This document shows, piece by piece, positions 7,906 to 14,782 of a stretch of DNA of 52,029 nt. The number at the start of each line of letters is the position of its first letter. Within the stretch, counting starts at the first letter, position 1. Position numbers and translations under genes: made by a program. Source of the stretch: Isosphaera sp. (lineage in GTDB: Bacteria > Planctomycetota > Planctomycetia > Gemmatales > Gemmataceae); assembly GCA_013822345.1 (NCBI GenBank), contig PNKH01000051.1:1-52029 (forward strand), given 5' to 3'. The notes beneath the pieces are model-generated. The model had not been told where the DNA came from. It searched no databases and was given only the letters and a program-made list of their open reading frames with translations.

Positions 7906-8511
7906 CTACGCGGCCGGAATCCGGTACGGCTGGAGCAGCTGCAGGACGACCGGCGGGAGCGGCTCCCCGCCGGCCAGGCCCCACGGCCACGTCTTCTCGG
8001 TGGTCCCGTCGATCTTCGTCACCAGCATCGAGTAGCTCTGGTCGACCGCCGTCTTGGTGAACCGGTACCAGTGGCCGACGAGCTGGGTGAACGCCTCGCG
8101 GACGGCCCACGGGACCTGCCCGGTCGCGGTCGTGTACGCGACCTGGACCGCCCCCGGCCAGTCGTCGCGGCGGCCGAACCGCGGCCGGAGGAACGGCCCG
8201 CCGACGCACTCGACCACGCCCCGGTCCGCGTGGACCACGAACGTGTCCGCGGCCCGCTCCGTCCCGGCCCCGAACTGGCGGAGCGCGTCCACCTTCAGGC
8301 TGGTGACCGACGCGACCGGGTAGTTGCGGAGGAACGCCAGGTTCCGCCCGCCCGGGTGCGTCTCGGTGAACGCCCCGCCGGCGAAGTCCCGGCCGGTGTG
8401 CCCGGCCACGAACCCGTCGGCGGCGTCGAGCAGCCGGGTCAGGACCGCGTCGTCGGTCGTCCCGGAGATCATCAGCGCGGTCTTCACGTTCGCCAGGGTG
8501 TCGAGGGGCAT
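7906..8511 (-). CDS. phage head-tail connector protein (gp6-like)
   Basis: This 201-residue protein has the N-terminal pattern of gp6-like head-tail connectors: LANVKTALMISGTTDDAVL, then LLDAADGFVAGHTGRDF, giving the helical wedge. A middle strand region (GVVECVGGPFL, then VQVAYTTATG) and a helix VREAFTQLVGHWY follow. Connectors of this family form the ring below the portal that receives the tail. It is the last gene of the minus-strand capsid operon of element A (portal, protease, major capsid, cement-like protein, connector). No neck or tail gene follows; the next gene is a host-type Cys-rich protein, so the operon ends abruptly here. Confidence 0.8.
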   Translation of the reverse strand: MPLDTLANVKTALMISGTTDDAVLTRLLDAADGFVAGHTGRDFAGGAFTETHPGGRNLAFLRNYPVASVTSLKVDALRQFGAGTERAADTFVVHADRGVVECVGGPFLRPRFGRRDDWPGAVQVAYTTATGQVPWAVREAFTQLVGHWYRFTKTAVDQSYSMLVTKIDGTTEKTWPWGLAGGEPLPPVVLQLLQPYRIPAA

Positions 8512-8528
8512 GGGGCGGCTCCTTCGGA

Positions 8529-8619
8529 GAGAAGGGGTGAAGGGGTGAGCGGGTGAAGGGGTGACAAGACAGCGGGGTGTTTGTCACCCCTTCACCCGCT
8601 CACCCCTTCACCCCTTCTC
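8529..8619. repeat. palindrome P8 (GGGGTGA family) between connector and cement-like genes
   Basis: Perfect 39 bp inverted arms at 8529-8567 and 8581-8619 surround a 13-base loop. The arms are built from short GGGGTGA/GGGTGA units, so each arm is itself internally repetitive. The same family recurs at 27220-27310 in the gap between portal and protease of the same operon. It could act as a terminator, an mRNA-stabilising hairpin or a mobile REP-like element. Confidence 0.93.
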
Positions 8620-8625
8620 CTCACA

Positions 8626-9000
8626 TCACAGCGTCTTCTTCTGCTCCCCGATCACGGCCGCGACCTTGACCGACGGGGAGATGCCGGCCAGGGTGGCGGC
8701 GTACCGGACGTACCGCAGCGACCGGGCGAACCGGATCACCTGGACGTTGTTCGCGGCGGTCACCGCGGCGAACTCCGCCCCGGGGACGGTCGCCCACCCG
8801 GTGCTGCCGTCGGCCGACTGCTCGACCCGCCCGGCCAGCGAGTCGCCGGTGAAGTCGCCGACCAGCTGGACGGCGAAGCACGGGCCGTCGGCCGCGATCA
8901 GGTCGACCGCCGGCCCGGTCGGGGAGCTGGTCCGGGTGTCGGGGTACAGCCCGGCGGCGGCGACGGCCGCCGAGGCGAGGTCGTGGAGGGCGGTGGACAT
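8626..9000 (-). CDS. small capsid-operon protein, possible capsid cement/decoration protein
   Basis: This is a 124-residue protein starting at ATG 9000; the frame extends upstream only through palindrome P10 and is rejected there. It lies directly after the major capsid gene, the usual place for decoration proteins. Its pattern is a beta-sandwich-like run (PAVDLIAADGPCFAVQLVGDF, shortened here; then SADGSTGWATVPGAEFAAV) and a closing RSLRYVRYAATLAG strand pair. That order recalls Bbp16-like capsid cement proteins, in which a 'deviation from mean value, then RYLRLNY' pattern is typical. The family assignment is tentative; membership of the capsid operon is clear. Confidence 0.6.
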   Translation of the reverse strand: MSTALHDLASAAVAAAGLYPDTRTSSPTGPAVDLIAADGPCFAVQLVGDFTGDSLAGRVEQSADGSTGWATVPGAEFAAVTAANNVQVIRFARSLRYVRYAATLAGISPSVKVAAVIGEQKKTL

Positions 9001-9031
9001 GGGGAACCTCGGGGTTGGGGTTGTGGGGGTC

Positions 9032-9100
9032 GGCGAACCGCGACCGTGAGGGGGCGGGCGTCGGGGGTGGACACCCGCTCCCTCACGGCCGCGGTTCGCC
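9032..9100. repeat. palindrome P10 (GCGAACCGCGACCG family) between cement-like and major capsid genes
   Basis: Arms 9032-9056 and 9076-9100 pair over 25 bases with two mismatches, starting GGCGAACCGCGACCGTGAGG. The same family recurs with perfect arms at 10503-10577, in the next gap of the operon. Both differ entirely from the P8/P9 family. Confidence 0.9.
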
Positions 9101-9107
9101 CGGTGGG

Positions 9108-10466
9108 TCAGGCGACCAGGAGCTGGTCGCACAGGACGAAGCTGGCCGGGTGGCGCGGGCCGGCGTCGATGTGCTGGATGCCGCGGAGCACCGTCTGGTC
9201 GTTCTGCAGCGCCGTGTCGCCCATGCCGCTCGCCAGGAACTCCATCACCCCCATCCGGGCCACCACCCAGTCCGGGAAGTTGCCCAGCAGGATGTAGGTG
9301 AGGTTCGTCCCGGACCCCTTAACCCGGGCCGCCGACACCTGCGCCGACCGCACCACCCGGGTGCCGTACAGCTCGGCCGGCAGGGCCGCCGGGGCCTGGG
9401 TCGGGCCGCGGAACAGGAACGGGCCGTTGGTCGCGTCCGCCCGCCGGTTCATCAGGGCGGCGAACATCGCCTTCCGCATCACCCACGCGGTCGGGGCGTC
9501 GACCGCGTCCGGCAGCTTCGCGTCCATCAGGGCGACGTCGGCCGGGGCGAACGTGTCCCCGTTCGCGCCGGTCGTGGAGGCGACGTGGGTGCCGATCCCG
9601 GCGTAGGTGATGAGGCCCTTGATCTGCGTCCCGCCGGTCCCCTCCAGCATCGCCAGGTCCGCCTTCAGCGCCGCCGCCCGGGCCATGTCCTGCCGGACCA
9701 GCCCCTCGGCGCTCGGGGACGCGAACCGGAGCAACTCGTTGTTCAGCTTGACCAGCACGCCCAACTTCTTCGCCTGGAGGTCGAGGTTCCCGGTGGTCGG
9801 CTGGCTCTCGGTCACCGGCCCACCCTCCCCGACCCAGTACGCGGTCGACGCCGCGGTCAGCTTCGGGAACTGGATGCGGCCGCCCGGCGGCAGCGCCACC
9901 TCCCGCGCCCCGGCGGTGGCGAACACCTCCATGCTCCGCTGCAGGTCGATCAACTCCCCGAGCACCGGCAGCGGCACCATCGTCCCGCCGGCGGTGTCGA
10001 TCACGCTGCCCAGCGCCTTCCGGCGGAAGCCGGCCCGCCGCCCGATCCAGTCCGCCTCGTCCGGGTCGAACTTCCCGGCGTGGGCGGTCATCTTCTGGTG
10101 CAACTCGTCCCGCAGCCGCCGGCCCTGCGGCTCGAACGCCGGCAGGTGGGCGCTGGCGAGCGGGACGAGGAACGACTGCTGCCCGTGGTGCGGGGCGAAC
10201 CCGTACCCGGCGTACAGGTCGCGGAGTTGCTGGTGGGCGTGGATCTCCTCCTTCGCCTGGTCCGGGCCGACGTACCCCAGCGCGTACGCGGCGGCCTTCA
10301 GCACGGAGTACCCGGCCGAGTCCTGGCCGACCGGGCCGGCGGTCGCCCACGGGACCCGCCGCTCGACCCGGGCGGCCCGCTCGACCGCGGTCGCGGTCTG
10401 CTCCTCGATGAACGACACCAGCTCGTCGCGGGACTGGAACTTGTCGGCGGCCGTCGGGGCGGACAT
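9108..10466 (-). CDS. HK97-family phage major capsid protein
   Basis: This 452-residue protein has the layout of HK97 gp5-type capsid proteins. A helical N-terminal delta/scaffold-like region covers about residues 1-150. The shell domain covers about 165-450, with features such as GGTMVPLPVLGELIDLQRS, FPKLTAASTAYWVGEGG, KLGVLVKLNNELLRFAS (lysine-rich E-loop and spine helix region) and a C-terminal TVLRGIQHIDAGPRHPASF. The N-terminal region is normally removed by the prohead protease encoded just upstream, which here is interrupted by element B. The gene is intact, with no frameshift visible. Confidence 0.9.
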   Translation of the reverse strand: MSAPTAADKFQSRDELVSFIEEQTATAVERAARVERRVPWATAGPVGQDSAGYSVLKAAAYALGYVGPDQAKEEIHAHQQLRDLYAGYGFAPHHGQQSFLVPLASAHLPAFEPQGRRLRDELHQKMTAHAGKFDPDEADWIGRRAGFRRKALGSVIDTAGGTMVPLPVLGELIDLQRSMEVFATAGAREVALPPGGRIQFPKLTAASTAYWVGEGGPVTESQPTTGNLDLQAKKLGVLVKLNNELLRFASPSAEGLVRQDMARAAALKADLAMLEGTGGTQIKGLITYAGIGTHVASTTGANGDTFAPADVALMDAKLPDAVDAPTAWVMRKAMFAALMNRRADATNGPFLFRGPTQAPAALPAELYGTRVVRSAQVSAARVKGSGTNLTYILLGNFPDWVVARMGVMEFLASGMGDTALQNDQTVLRGIQHIDAGPRHPASFVLCDQLLVA

Positions 10467-10502
10467 GGGAACTCCTGGGGGGTTGGGGATGGGGCCGGGT
10501 GA

Positions 10503-10577
10503 CCGGGCGAACCGCGACCGTCAGGGAGCGAGTGTGGGGTGCCGACACCCGCTCCCTGACGGTCGCGGTTCGCCCGG
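10503..10577. repeat. palindrome P11 (GCGAACCGCGACCG family) between major capsid and protease genes
   Basis: Perfect 28 bp inverted arms at 10503-10530 and 10550-10577 flank a 19-base loop. It is the same family as P10. It fills nearly the whole gap between the major capsid start (10466) and the protease stop (10582). Confidence 0.93.
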
Positions 10578-10581
10578 AACG

Positions 10582-11031
10582 TCACTCGCTGTGCCGGACG
10601 TCGTCCGGCGCGACCAACTCGGCGAGCACGTCCGGGGCGCGGAGGCCGCGGAGGAGCCAGTCGCACAGGGCCGGGTCGCGGACCAGCCCCTTGTTGACGG
10701 CGACGGTCACCGCCGCCGGGTTCTCCGGGATCGGCACCGCCGAGTACTCGAGCAGGTCCCACTCCTCGACCCGCAGCCCGGGCGGGACCCGCGGGTCAAC
10801 CGCGAGGAGGCGGCGGGCCTTCCGCGGGACGAACCCGATCGACCACCCGCGGAGGACGCCCTGCTGGTACAGCCGGAACACGTCCTCGGCGAACGGCACC
10901 CCGCGGGCGAACCGGGTCTCGGCGACGACCCGGCGGGGCTGGACGTCGATCCACTCGCACACGCCGATCGGCGGGAAGCTGGCCCGCTGGTGCGCCCAGA
11001 GGACGACCGGGTTGTAGACGATTGCGCACAC
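10582..11031 (-). pseudogene. C-terminal part of an HK97-type prohead protease, cut by element B
   Basis: From 11013 leftward the frame reads NPVVLWAHQRASFPPIG, VLRGWSIGFVPRKARRL and LRVEEWDLLEYSAVPIPENP. These are hallmarks of S78-family prohead proteases: the catalytic His in LWAH, the catalytic Ser in WSIGF, and the conserved EYS.VPIPENP end. The first 55 residues are missing here and are found at 27025-27189. The last four residues of those 55 (NPVV) are encoded in the shared 12 bp core. Bases 11014-11031 belong to element B and by chance supply a GTG start, so a truncated 149-residue product lacking the N-terminus might be made. The protein would process the capsid scaffold region during head maturation. 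Confidence 0.88.
11002..11013. other. attL core of element B
   Basis: The 12 bp GACGACCGGGTT is identical to the copy at 27025-27036. Left of it is the rest of the protease gene (codons for LWAHQ...). Right of it is element sequence GTAGACGATTGCGCACACAC leading to the recombinase gene. On the coding strand of the protease the core reads AACCCGGTCGTC, encoding Asn-Pro-Val-Val. Confidence 0.9.
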
Positions 11032-11067
11032 ACGGGATATGCTGCCCTCAACCCCAGGGGGCGAGAC

Positions 11068-12840
11068 ATGGTGAAGAAGGCGAAGGCCGGCGGGTCAATC
11101 GGTTACAGCTACATCCGGTGGTCGCGGGCCGAGCAGGCGGACGGGGACACGCTGCGCCGCCAGCTCGAACTCACCCGCGACTGGTGCGCCCGGAGCGGGG
11201 TGCGGCTCGACGAGTCGCTGAGGCTGGTCGACGCCGGGGCCAGCGCGTTCCACGGTGGGCACCGGGACGACCCGGACAAGCACGCCCTCGCCCTCTTCGT
11301 CCAGATGGCCCGGGACGGCCGCGTCCGCCCCGACTCTTACCTCGTGATCGAGAACCTGGACCGGCTCAGCCGGGAGCACGTCCGGGCCGCGGTCAAGTTG
11401 TTCCTCGACCTGCTCGACCTGCGCGTGAACATCGTGACCACGGCCCCCGAGCGGGTGTTCCGGCACGACACCCAGGACATGACCGACATCATCATCGCGG
11501 TGGTGGAGTTGAGCCGCGGGCACAGCGAGAGCGCGCGGCGGTCGGAACGGTGCGGGCGGGCGTGGTCAGAACTCAAGCGGAAGGCGGCCGCCGAGAAGAA
11601 GCCGATCACCCGCGTCGTCCCGGCCTGGGTCGAGGTCCGGGACGACGGCTTCGAGTTGGTCCCGTGGAAGGCGGACGCGGTGCGGCGGATCTACGGGCTC
11701 GCCCGCGAGGGGTTCGGGATCGACGCGATCGTCAAGAAACTGAACCGCGAGGGGGTCAAGCCGATCAGCGAGGGGAAGTTGCGGGGCAGGCACTGGGTGC
11801 CGTCCTACGTGGCACACATCCTCAAGAGTCGGGCCGCGGTCGGGGAGTACCACCCGCACAAGGGGGCGTGGTCGAAGGAGAAGCCGAAGGCACGGGTGCC
11901 GGATGGGGACCCGATCCCCGGATTCTTCCCCGCGGTGGTTACCGACGACGAGTGGCACGCGACCCGGGCGGCGGTGGAGTCGAGGCGTAAGGCGGTCGGG
12001 CAACGTGGCCACACGGTGAATGTGTTCCTGAACCTCCTCTTCGACGCCCGGACCGGCGGCCCGATGCACATGCTCGGGCACCGCGGCCGGGGCCGCGGCG
12101 CCGGCGCTCGCGGCACGCCGGTGCTCTTCCCGGCCGCGTTCCGGCTCGGGAAGTCGCCGTTCTGCTCCTTCCCGCTCGGGGTCTTCGAGCAAGCGTTCTT
12201 TGGCCAACTCCGGGAACTCGACCCACGCTCCATCCTGCCCGCCGACCGGTCGGGGGACGAGGTGCTGGCCCTGTCCGGCCGGGTCGCTGACCTTGAGCGG
12301 CGGATTGGGGTGATCCAGGGGAAGCTCGCCACGGATGCCGAGGGGCTTGAGCCGCTGATCGACGTGCTGCGGCGACTGGAGGTCGACCGGCGGGCGGCGG
12401 CCGAGCAGTTGGCCGAGGCGAGGCAGCGGGCCGCGAGTCCACTGGCCGAGGCCTGGGGGCAGGCCCGGTCCCTGCTGGAGACCCTCGCCGCCGCACCGGA
12501 CCAGGCCGAGGCCCGGACGCGGCTCCGGGCCGCCCTGCGGCGCATCACCTCGGACGTCCGGATGTTGGTGGTCCGCCGCGCCCCGCTGGCCGTGTGTGCC
12601 GCCCAAGTCTTCTTCACCGGCACGGACCGTTCGCGCACCTACCTGATCGCCTACACCCCGCCGCGGAGCATCCCCGGGCGGCCGACCCGCCCGGCGTCGT
12701 GGGACGTGTGGCACTCCGCCGAGGCCGGCATCCCCGGCGACATCGACCTGCGCGACCCGAAGAACGTGAAGAAAATGGAGAAGGAGATTGCCGCGTGGGG
12801 GGCCGGGCTCCGCCCGGCCGCCGGCCGCAAGGTAAAGTGA
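11068..12840 (+). CDS. large serine recombinase (integrase of element B)
   Basis: This is a 590-residue site-specific recombinase. The resolvase domain opens with YSYIRWSRAEQADGDTLRRQ, placing the nucleophile at Ser19. It continues with VIENLDRLSR and a 'VELSRGHSESARRSERCGRAW' linker helix. The 'recombinase' domain (about 190-330) carries VPAWVEV, AVRRIYGLAREGFGIDAI and WVPSYVAHILKSRAAVGEY. A long coiled coil lies at about 405-510. The zinc ribbon that normally follows lacks the expected CxxC pairs (FLNLLFDARTGGPMHMLGHR), so the family's zinc site is degenerate. It sits next to attL and would catalyse integration and, with a directionality factor, excision. ATG 11068 is chosen because upstream sequence is attachment site. 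Confidence 0.93.
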   Translation: MVKKAKAGGSIGYSYIRWSRAEQADGDTLRRQLELTRDWCARSGVRLDESLRLVDAGASAFHGGHRDDPDKHALALFVQMARDGRVRPDSYLVIENLDRLSREHVRAAVKLFLDLLDLRVNIVTTAPERVFRHDTQDMTDIIIAVVELSRGHSESARRSERCGRAWSELKRKAAAEKKPITRVVPAWVEVRDDGFELVPWKADAVRRIYGLAREGFGIDAIVKKLNREGVKPISEGKLRGRHWVPSYVAHILKSRAAVGEYHPHKGAWSKEKPKARVPDGDPIPGFFPAVVTDDEWHATRAAVESRRKAVGQRGHTVNVFLNLLFDARTGGPMHMLGHRGRGRGAGARGTPVLFPAAFRLGKSPFCSFPLGVFEQAFFGQLRELDPRSILPADRSGDEVLALSGRVADLERRIGVIQGKLATDAEGLEPLIDVLRRLEVDRRAAAEQLAEARQRAASPLAEAWGQARSLLETLAAAPDQAEARTRLRAALRRITSDVRMLVVRRAPLAVCAAQVFFTGTDRSRTYLIAYTPPRSIPGRPTRPASWDVWHSAEAGIPGDIDLRDPKNVKKMEKEIAAWGAGLRPAAGRKVK

Positions 12841-12865
12841 ATTCGTGCGGCTGATCACCGCACCC

Positions 12866-12912
12866 GGCCCCGGCGGCCGGCGCGAACTCCAGGTCGCGCC
12901 GGCCGCCGGGCC
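12866..12912. terminator. strong GC-rich stem-loop after the recombinase gene
   Basis: Arms 12866-12885 and 12894-12912 pair over 19 positions with one bulged base and an 8-base loop. The structure lies between the recombinase stop (12840) and the next gene (12931). No U-tract follows, so it may be a factor-dependent terminator, an mRNA end stabiliser or an attenuator for the next gene. Confidence 0.6.
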
Positions 12913-12930
12913 ACCACCTGGAGACCCGCC

Positions 12931-13410
12931 GTGCCCCAACCCACCCCCCCGGCCCCGGGTAGCCCCGTCCTGCCCCCGCCCGTCGACAAGCCTCTCGACG
13001 GAAGGGAACTGGCGGCCGCGAGGGCGGCGATCGACCTGGCCCGGGCCTACGCATCGGTCAACACCGTCGTCGAAGGGTGGCTGGAAAGCCCGACCCAACG
13101 CCGCCCGGACATCGGGCCGCAGATGCCGACGGTCTACTCACACGGAGACGGCTCCTACTCGTGCGACCGGGCGAACCCGTACCGGGTGACCGATGAAGAG
13201 GACGCTGTCCTGAAAGCGTTTCTCGATACCAATAAAGCGATGGAAACCCGCCACCTGGTGGACGCGTCCGGTGTGACCAACGTCGCCCGGGTGGTCGGCG
13301 GGCTGATCGAGAGGTACGAGGGCCGGTTCGCAGCGGCCATCCGCAAGCCCGAGAAGAAGGGGATGGGCGGGTACTACATCCGCGTCCGGCCCGCAGAACC
13401 GGGCCTCTGA
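12931..13410 (+). CDS. winged-helix-like protein, possible regulator or directionality factor
   Basis: This is a 159-residue protein from GTG 12931. The N-terminal third is proline-rich. The C-terminal part reads as a winged helix: helix EEDAVLKAFLDTNKAM, then a helix-turn-helix TRHLVDASGVTNVARVVGGL, then a wing ending GGYYIRVRPAEPGL. It follows the recombinase, separated by a strong stem-loop. Recombination directionality factors of serine integrases are often encoded near the integrase, which makes that a possible role, but the sequence itself only supports DNA binding. The family is not recognised. Confidence 0.55.
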   Translation: MPQPTPPAPGSPVLPPPVDKPLDGRELAAARAAIDLARAYASVNTVVEGWLESPTQRRPDIGPQMPTVYSHGDGSYSCDRANPYRVTDEEDAVLKAFLDTNKAMETRHLVDASGVTNVARVVGGLIERYEGRFAAAIRKPEKKGMGGYYIRVRPAEPGL

Positions 13411-13423
13411 TCGGCCCGTAGGA

Positions 13424-13445
13424 ATCACGTACACATCACGTACAC
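13424..13445. repeat. two abutting 11 bp direct repeats upstream of small phage genes
   Basis: ATCACGTACAC occurs at 13424-13434 and immediately again at 13435-13445, followed by the start of a third unit (ATC). The pair lies between the wHTH gene stop (13410) and the small gene at 13489, in a locally less GC-rich stretch. It could be a regulator binding site (for instance for the protein encoded just upstream) or part of an origin. Confidence 0.6.
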
Positions 13446-13488
13446 ATCCGGCATGCACCCGGAGACGTGACCCCGCGACGATGGGGTC

Positions 13489-13680
13489 ATGAGCACCCCG
13501 GCCCCACCCGCCGACCTCGACCCGTCCGACCTGGTCCGCCGCCTCGACCCGGAGGCGATCCGCGCCCGCCTGGACGCGATGCACCGGGAGCGCCAGGCAC
13601 TGCTGATCCTGCTCCGCGCGTCCCTCGCCGCCGGCACCCGCACCCCTCGCCGGGAGGGGGTGGCCGATGCCCGTCGCTAA
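13489..13680 (+). CDS. small helical protein of element B, unknown function
   Basis: This is a 63-residue protein from ATG 13489. The middle is a single long amphipathic helix (DPSDLVRRLDPEAIRARLDA, then MHRERQALLILLRASLA), and the ends are proline- or arginine-rich. Its 3' end overlaps the next small gene by 14 bases in a different frame, so the two are likely expressed together. Size and position between integrase and replication genes fit an early phage accessory protein. No motif assigns a role. Confidence 0.5.
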   Translation: MSTPAPPADLDPSDLVRRLDPEAIRARLDAMHRERQALLILLRASLAAGTRTPRREGVADARR

Positions 13681-13870
13681 CAACCGGAGCCGTCGGCCGC
13701 GCAAGCCCGCCCCGCCCGCGGACGCCGCCGAGTTACTGCGCGACCTGGTTACGCACTTGAAGCTGAGCCGCGACCCGGCCGTCGCCTCTTGGGCAACGCG
13801 GTTAAGCCGCGGTGACCGGCCGGAGGTGCGCACCCGGGCCGCGAAGAAGCCAACCGACATGATCGCCTGA
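13667..13870 (+). CDS. small basic protein of element B, unknown function
   Basis: This is a 67-residue protein from ATG 13667 with a basic N-terminus (NNRSRRPRKPAPP), a helix (AAELLRDLVTHLKLSRDPAV) and a second basic stretch near the end. Such small basic proteins often bind nucleic acid. It overlaps the preceding gene by 14 bases and is followed by a GC-rich inverted repeat (around 13876-13908) that may end the transcript. No family is recognised. Confidence 0.45.
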   Translation: MPVANNRSRRPRKPAPPADAAELLRDLVTHLKLSRDPAVASWATRLSRGDRPEVRTRAAKKPTDMIA

Positions 13871-13967
13871 AGCGAACCGCCCCCGGGGGCGGTCCCCGGG
13901 GGCGGCTGCTTGTGCTGGTCCGACTCGGCTGTGGCGGCTGGGGTCGGGCCGGCGGCGGAGGAACATC

Positions 13968-14465
13968 GTGAGCCTACCACCCGACCGTGAAGGCGGCAAG
14001 GCCGGCGGCCGCCGGCCCGACCCCGGGCACGGGCCGCCGCGCCCGCGGGGCATCGTCCTGCGGATCCCGGAGTCGCCCCGGTCGCCGACCGGTCGCCCCG
14101 GCGACCTCGTGCTCGACCACGGGCGGCACCGGGGCGACGCCCTGCGCGACCTGCCGCCGTTCTACGTCGAGTGGATGGCCCGGGAGCACAGCAGCGACTT
14201 CTGGCGGGCGGCCGCCCGGGCGTGGCTGGACGAGGGCGACCACGAGCAGGACGAGGACGCGGCGGCGGAGCCGTCCCCGGAGTCGGCCGCCGTCCGCTTT
14301 CCGCTAATCGTCTGGAAGTTCGAGGAGCACTTCGGCCGCGTCTACTGCATGAACCCGGCCGCGCTAGAGGTGGTCGGTGAGTGCGCCGCGTTCCTCCGGA
14401 GCGAGTGCGAGGCGGTCACCAACAAGAAGTTCCCCGCCGACGGGCAGATCGGGGGTGCCGCATGA
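13968..14465 (+). CDS. element B protein with a DUF3820-like motif
   Basis: This is a 165-residue protein from GTG 13968, preceded by GGAGGAAC. After a proline-rich N-terminus comes LDHGRHRGDALRDLPPFYVEW. It has the spacing of the 'FGKHKG..L.ELP..Y..WL' motif of DUF3820-type phage and exonuclease-associated proteins. A C-terminal portion (VRFPLIVWKFEEHFGRVYCM) follows. Its TGA overlaps the ATG of the next gene (14462), starting a run of three overlapping genes that ends with the primase. A role in replication or recombination of element B is likely by position only. Confidence 0.5.
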   Translation: MSLPPDREGGKAGGRRPDPGHGPPRPRGIVLRIPESPRSPTGRPGDLVLDHGRHRGDALRDLPPFYVEWMAREHSSDFWRAAARAWLDEGDHEQDEDAAAEPSPESAAVRFPLIVWKFEEHFGRVYCMNPAALEVVGECAAFLRSECEAVTNKKFPADGQIGGAA

Positions 14466-14782
14466 CAACCTCCGGCCTCACCCCCCGCCAGCGGTTCGAG
14501 TTGGCCTACCTCGGGGAGCAGTACGAGTCTCGGGGCGACTGCGGCATCGACCCGGTTTACGGGCCAATGGTGTGGAGGTTCGCTGAACTGATCCGGTACA
14601 TCCGGGCAGAGGGGATCCGGCCCGACCAGTTCGGGCGTCGGGACGAGATGGCGCTGAACCCCGCCTGGACTGTGGCCTGGTTGCTGGCGGACCCGCTCCC
14701 GCCCCCGCCGGGCTCCATCATGCATGCGGCCCTCGTCCTGGCCGACCACACCCCCGACCGGGAGATCGGGGGTTGCGCATGA
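14462..14782 (+). CDS. element B protein of unknown function, coupled to the primase gene
   Basis: This is a 106-residue protein from ATG 14462, overlapping the previous stop by ATGA. Its own TGA overlaps the ATG of the primase gene at 14779. The sequence has helices such as QRFELAYLGEQYES and VWRFAELIRYIRAEG and no cysteine cluster or catalytic motif. The double overlap means it is made in step with the primase and may be an accessory replication protein. The family is not recognised. Confidence 0.6.
   Translation: MTTSGLTPRQRFELAYLGEQYESRGDCGIDPVYGPMVWRFAELIRYIRAEGIRPDQFGRRDEMALNPAWTVAWLLADPLPPPPGSIMHAALVLADHTPDREIGGCA

Noticed and set aside
8529-8619. CRISPR-like array because of repeated GGGGTGA units
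   Set aside because: Units are 6-8 bases, contiguous and arranged as a perfect inverted repeat; there are no unique spacers.
8626-9132. Longer 168-residue version of the cement-like protein starting at 9132
   Set aside because: The extra codons translate palindrome P10 and the end of the capsid gene; ATG 9000 is the natural start.
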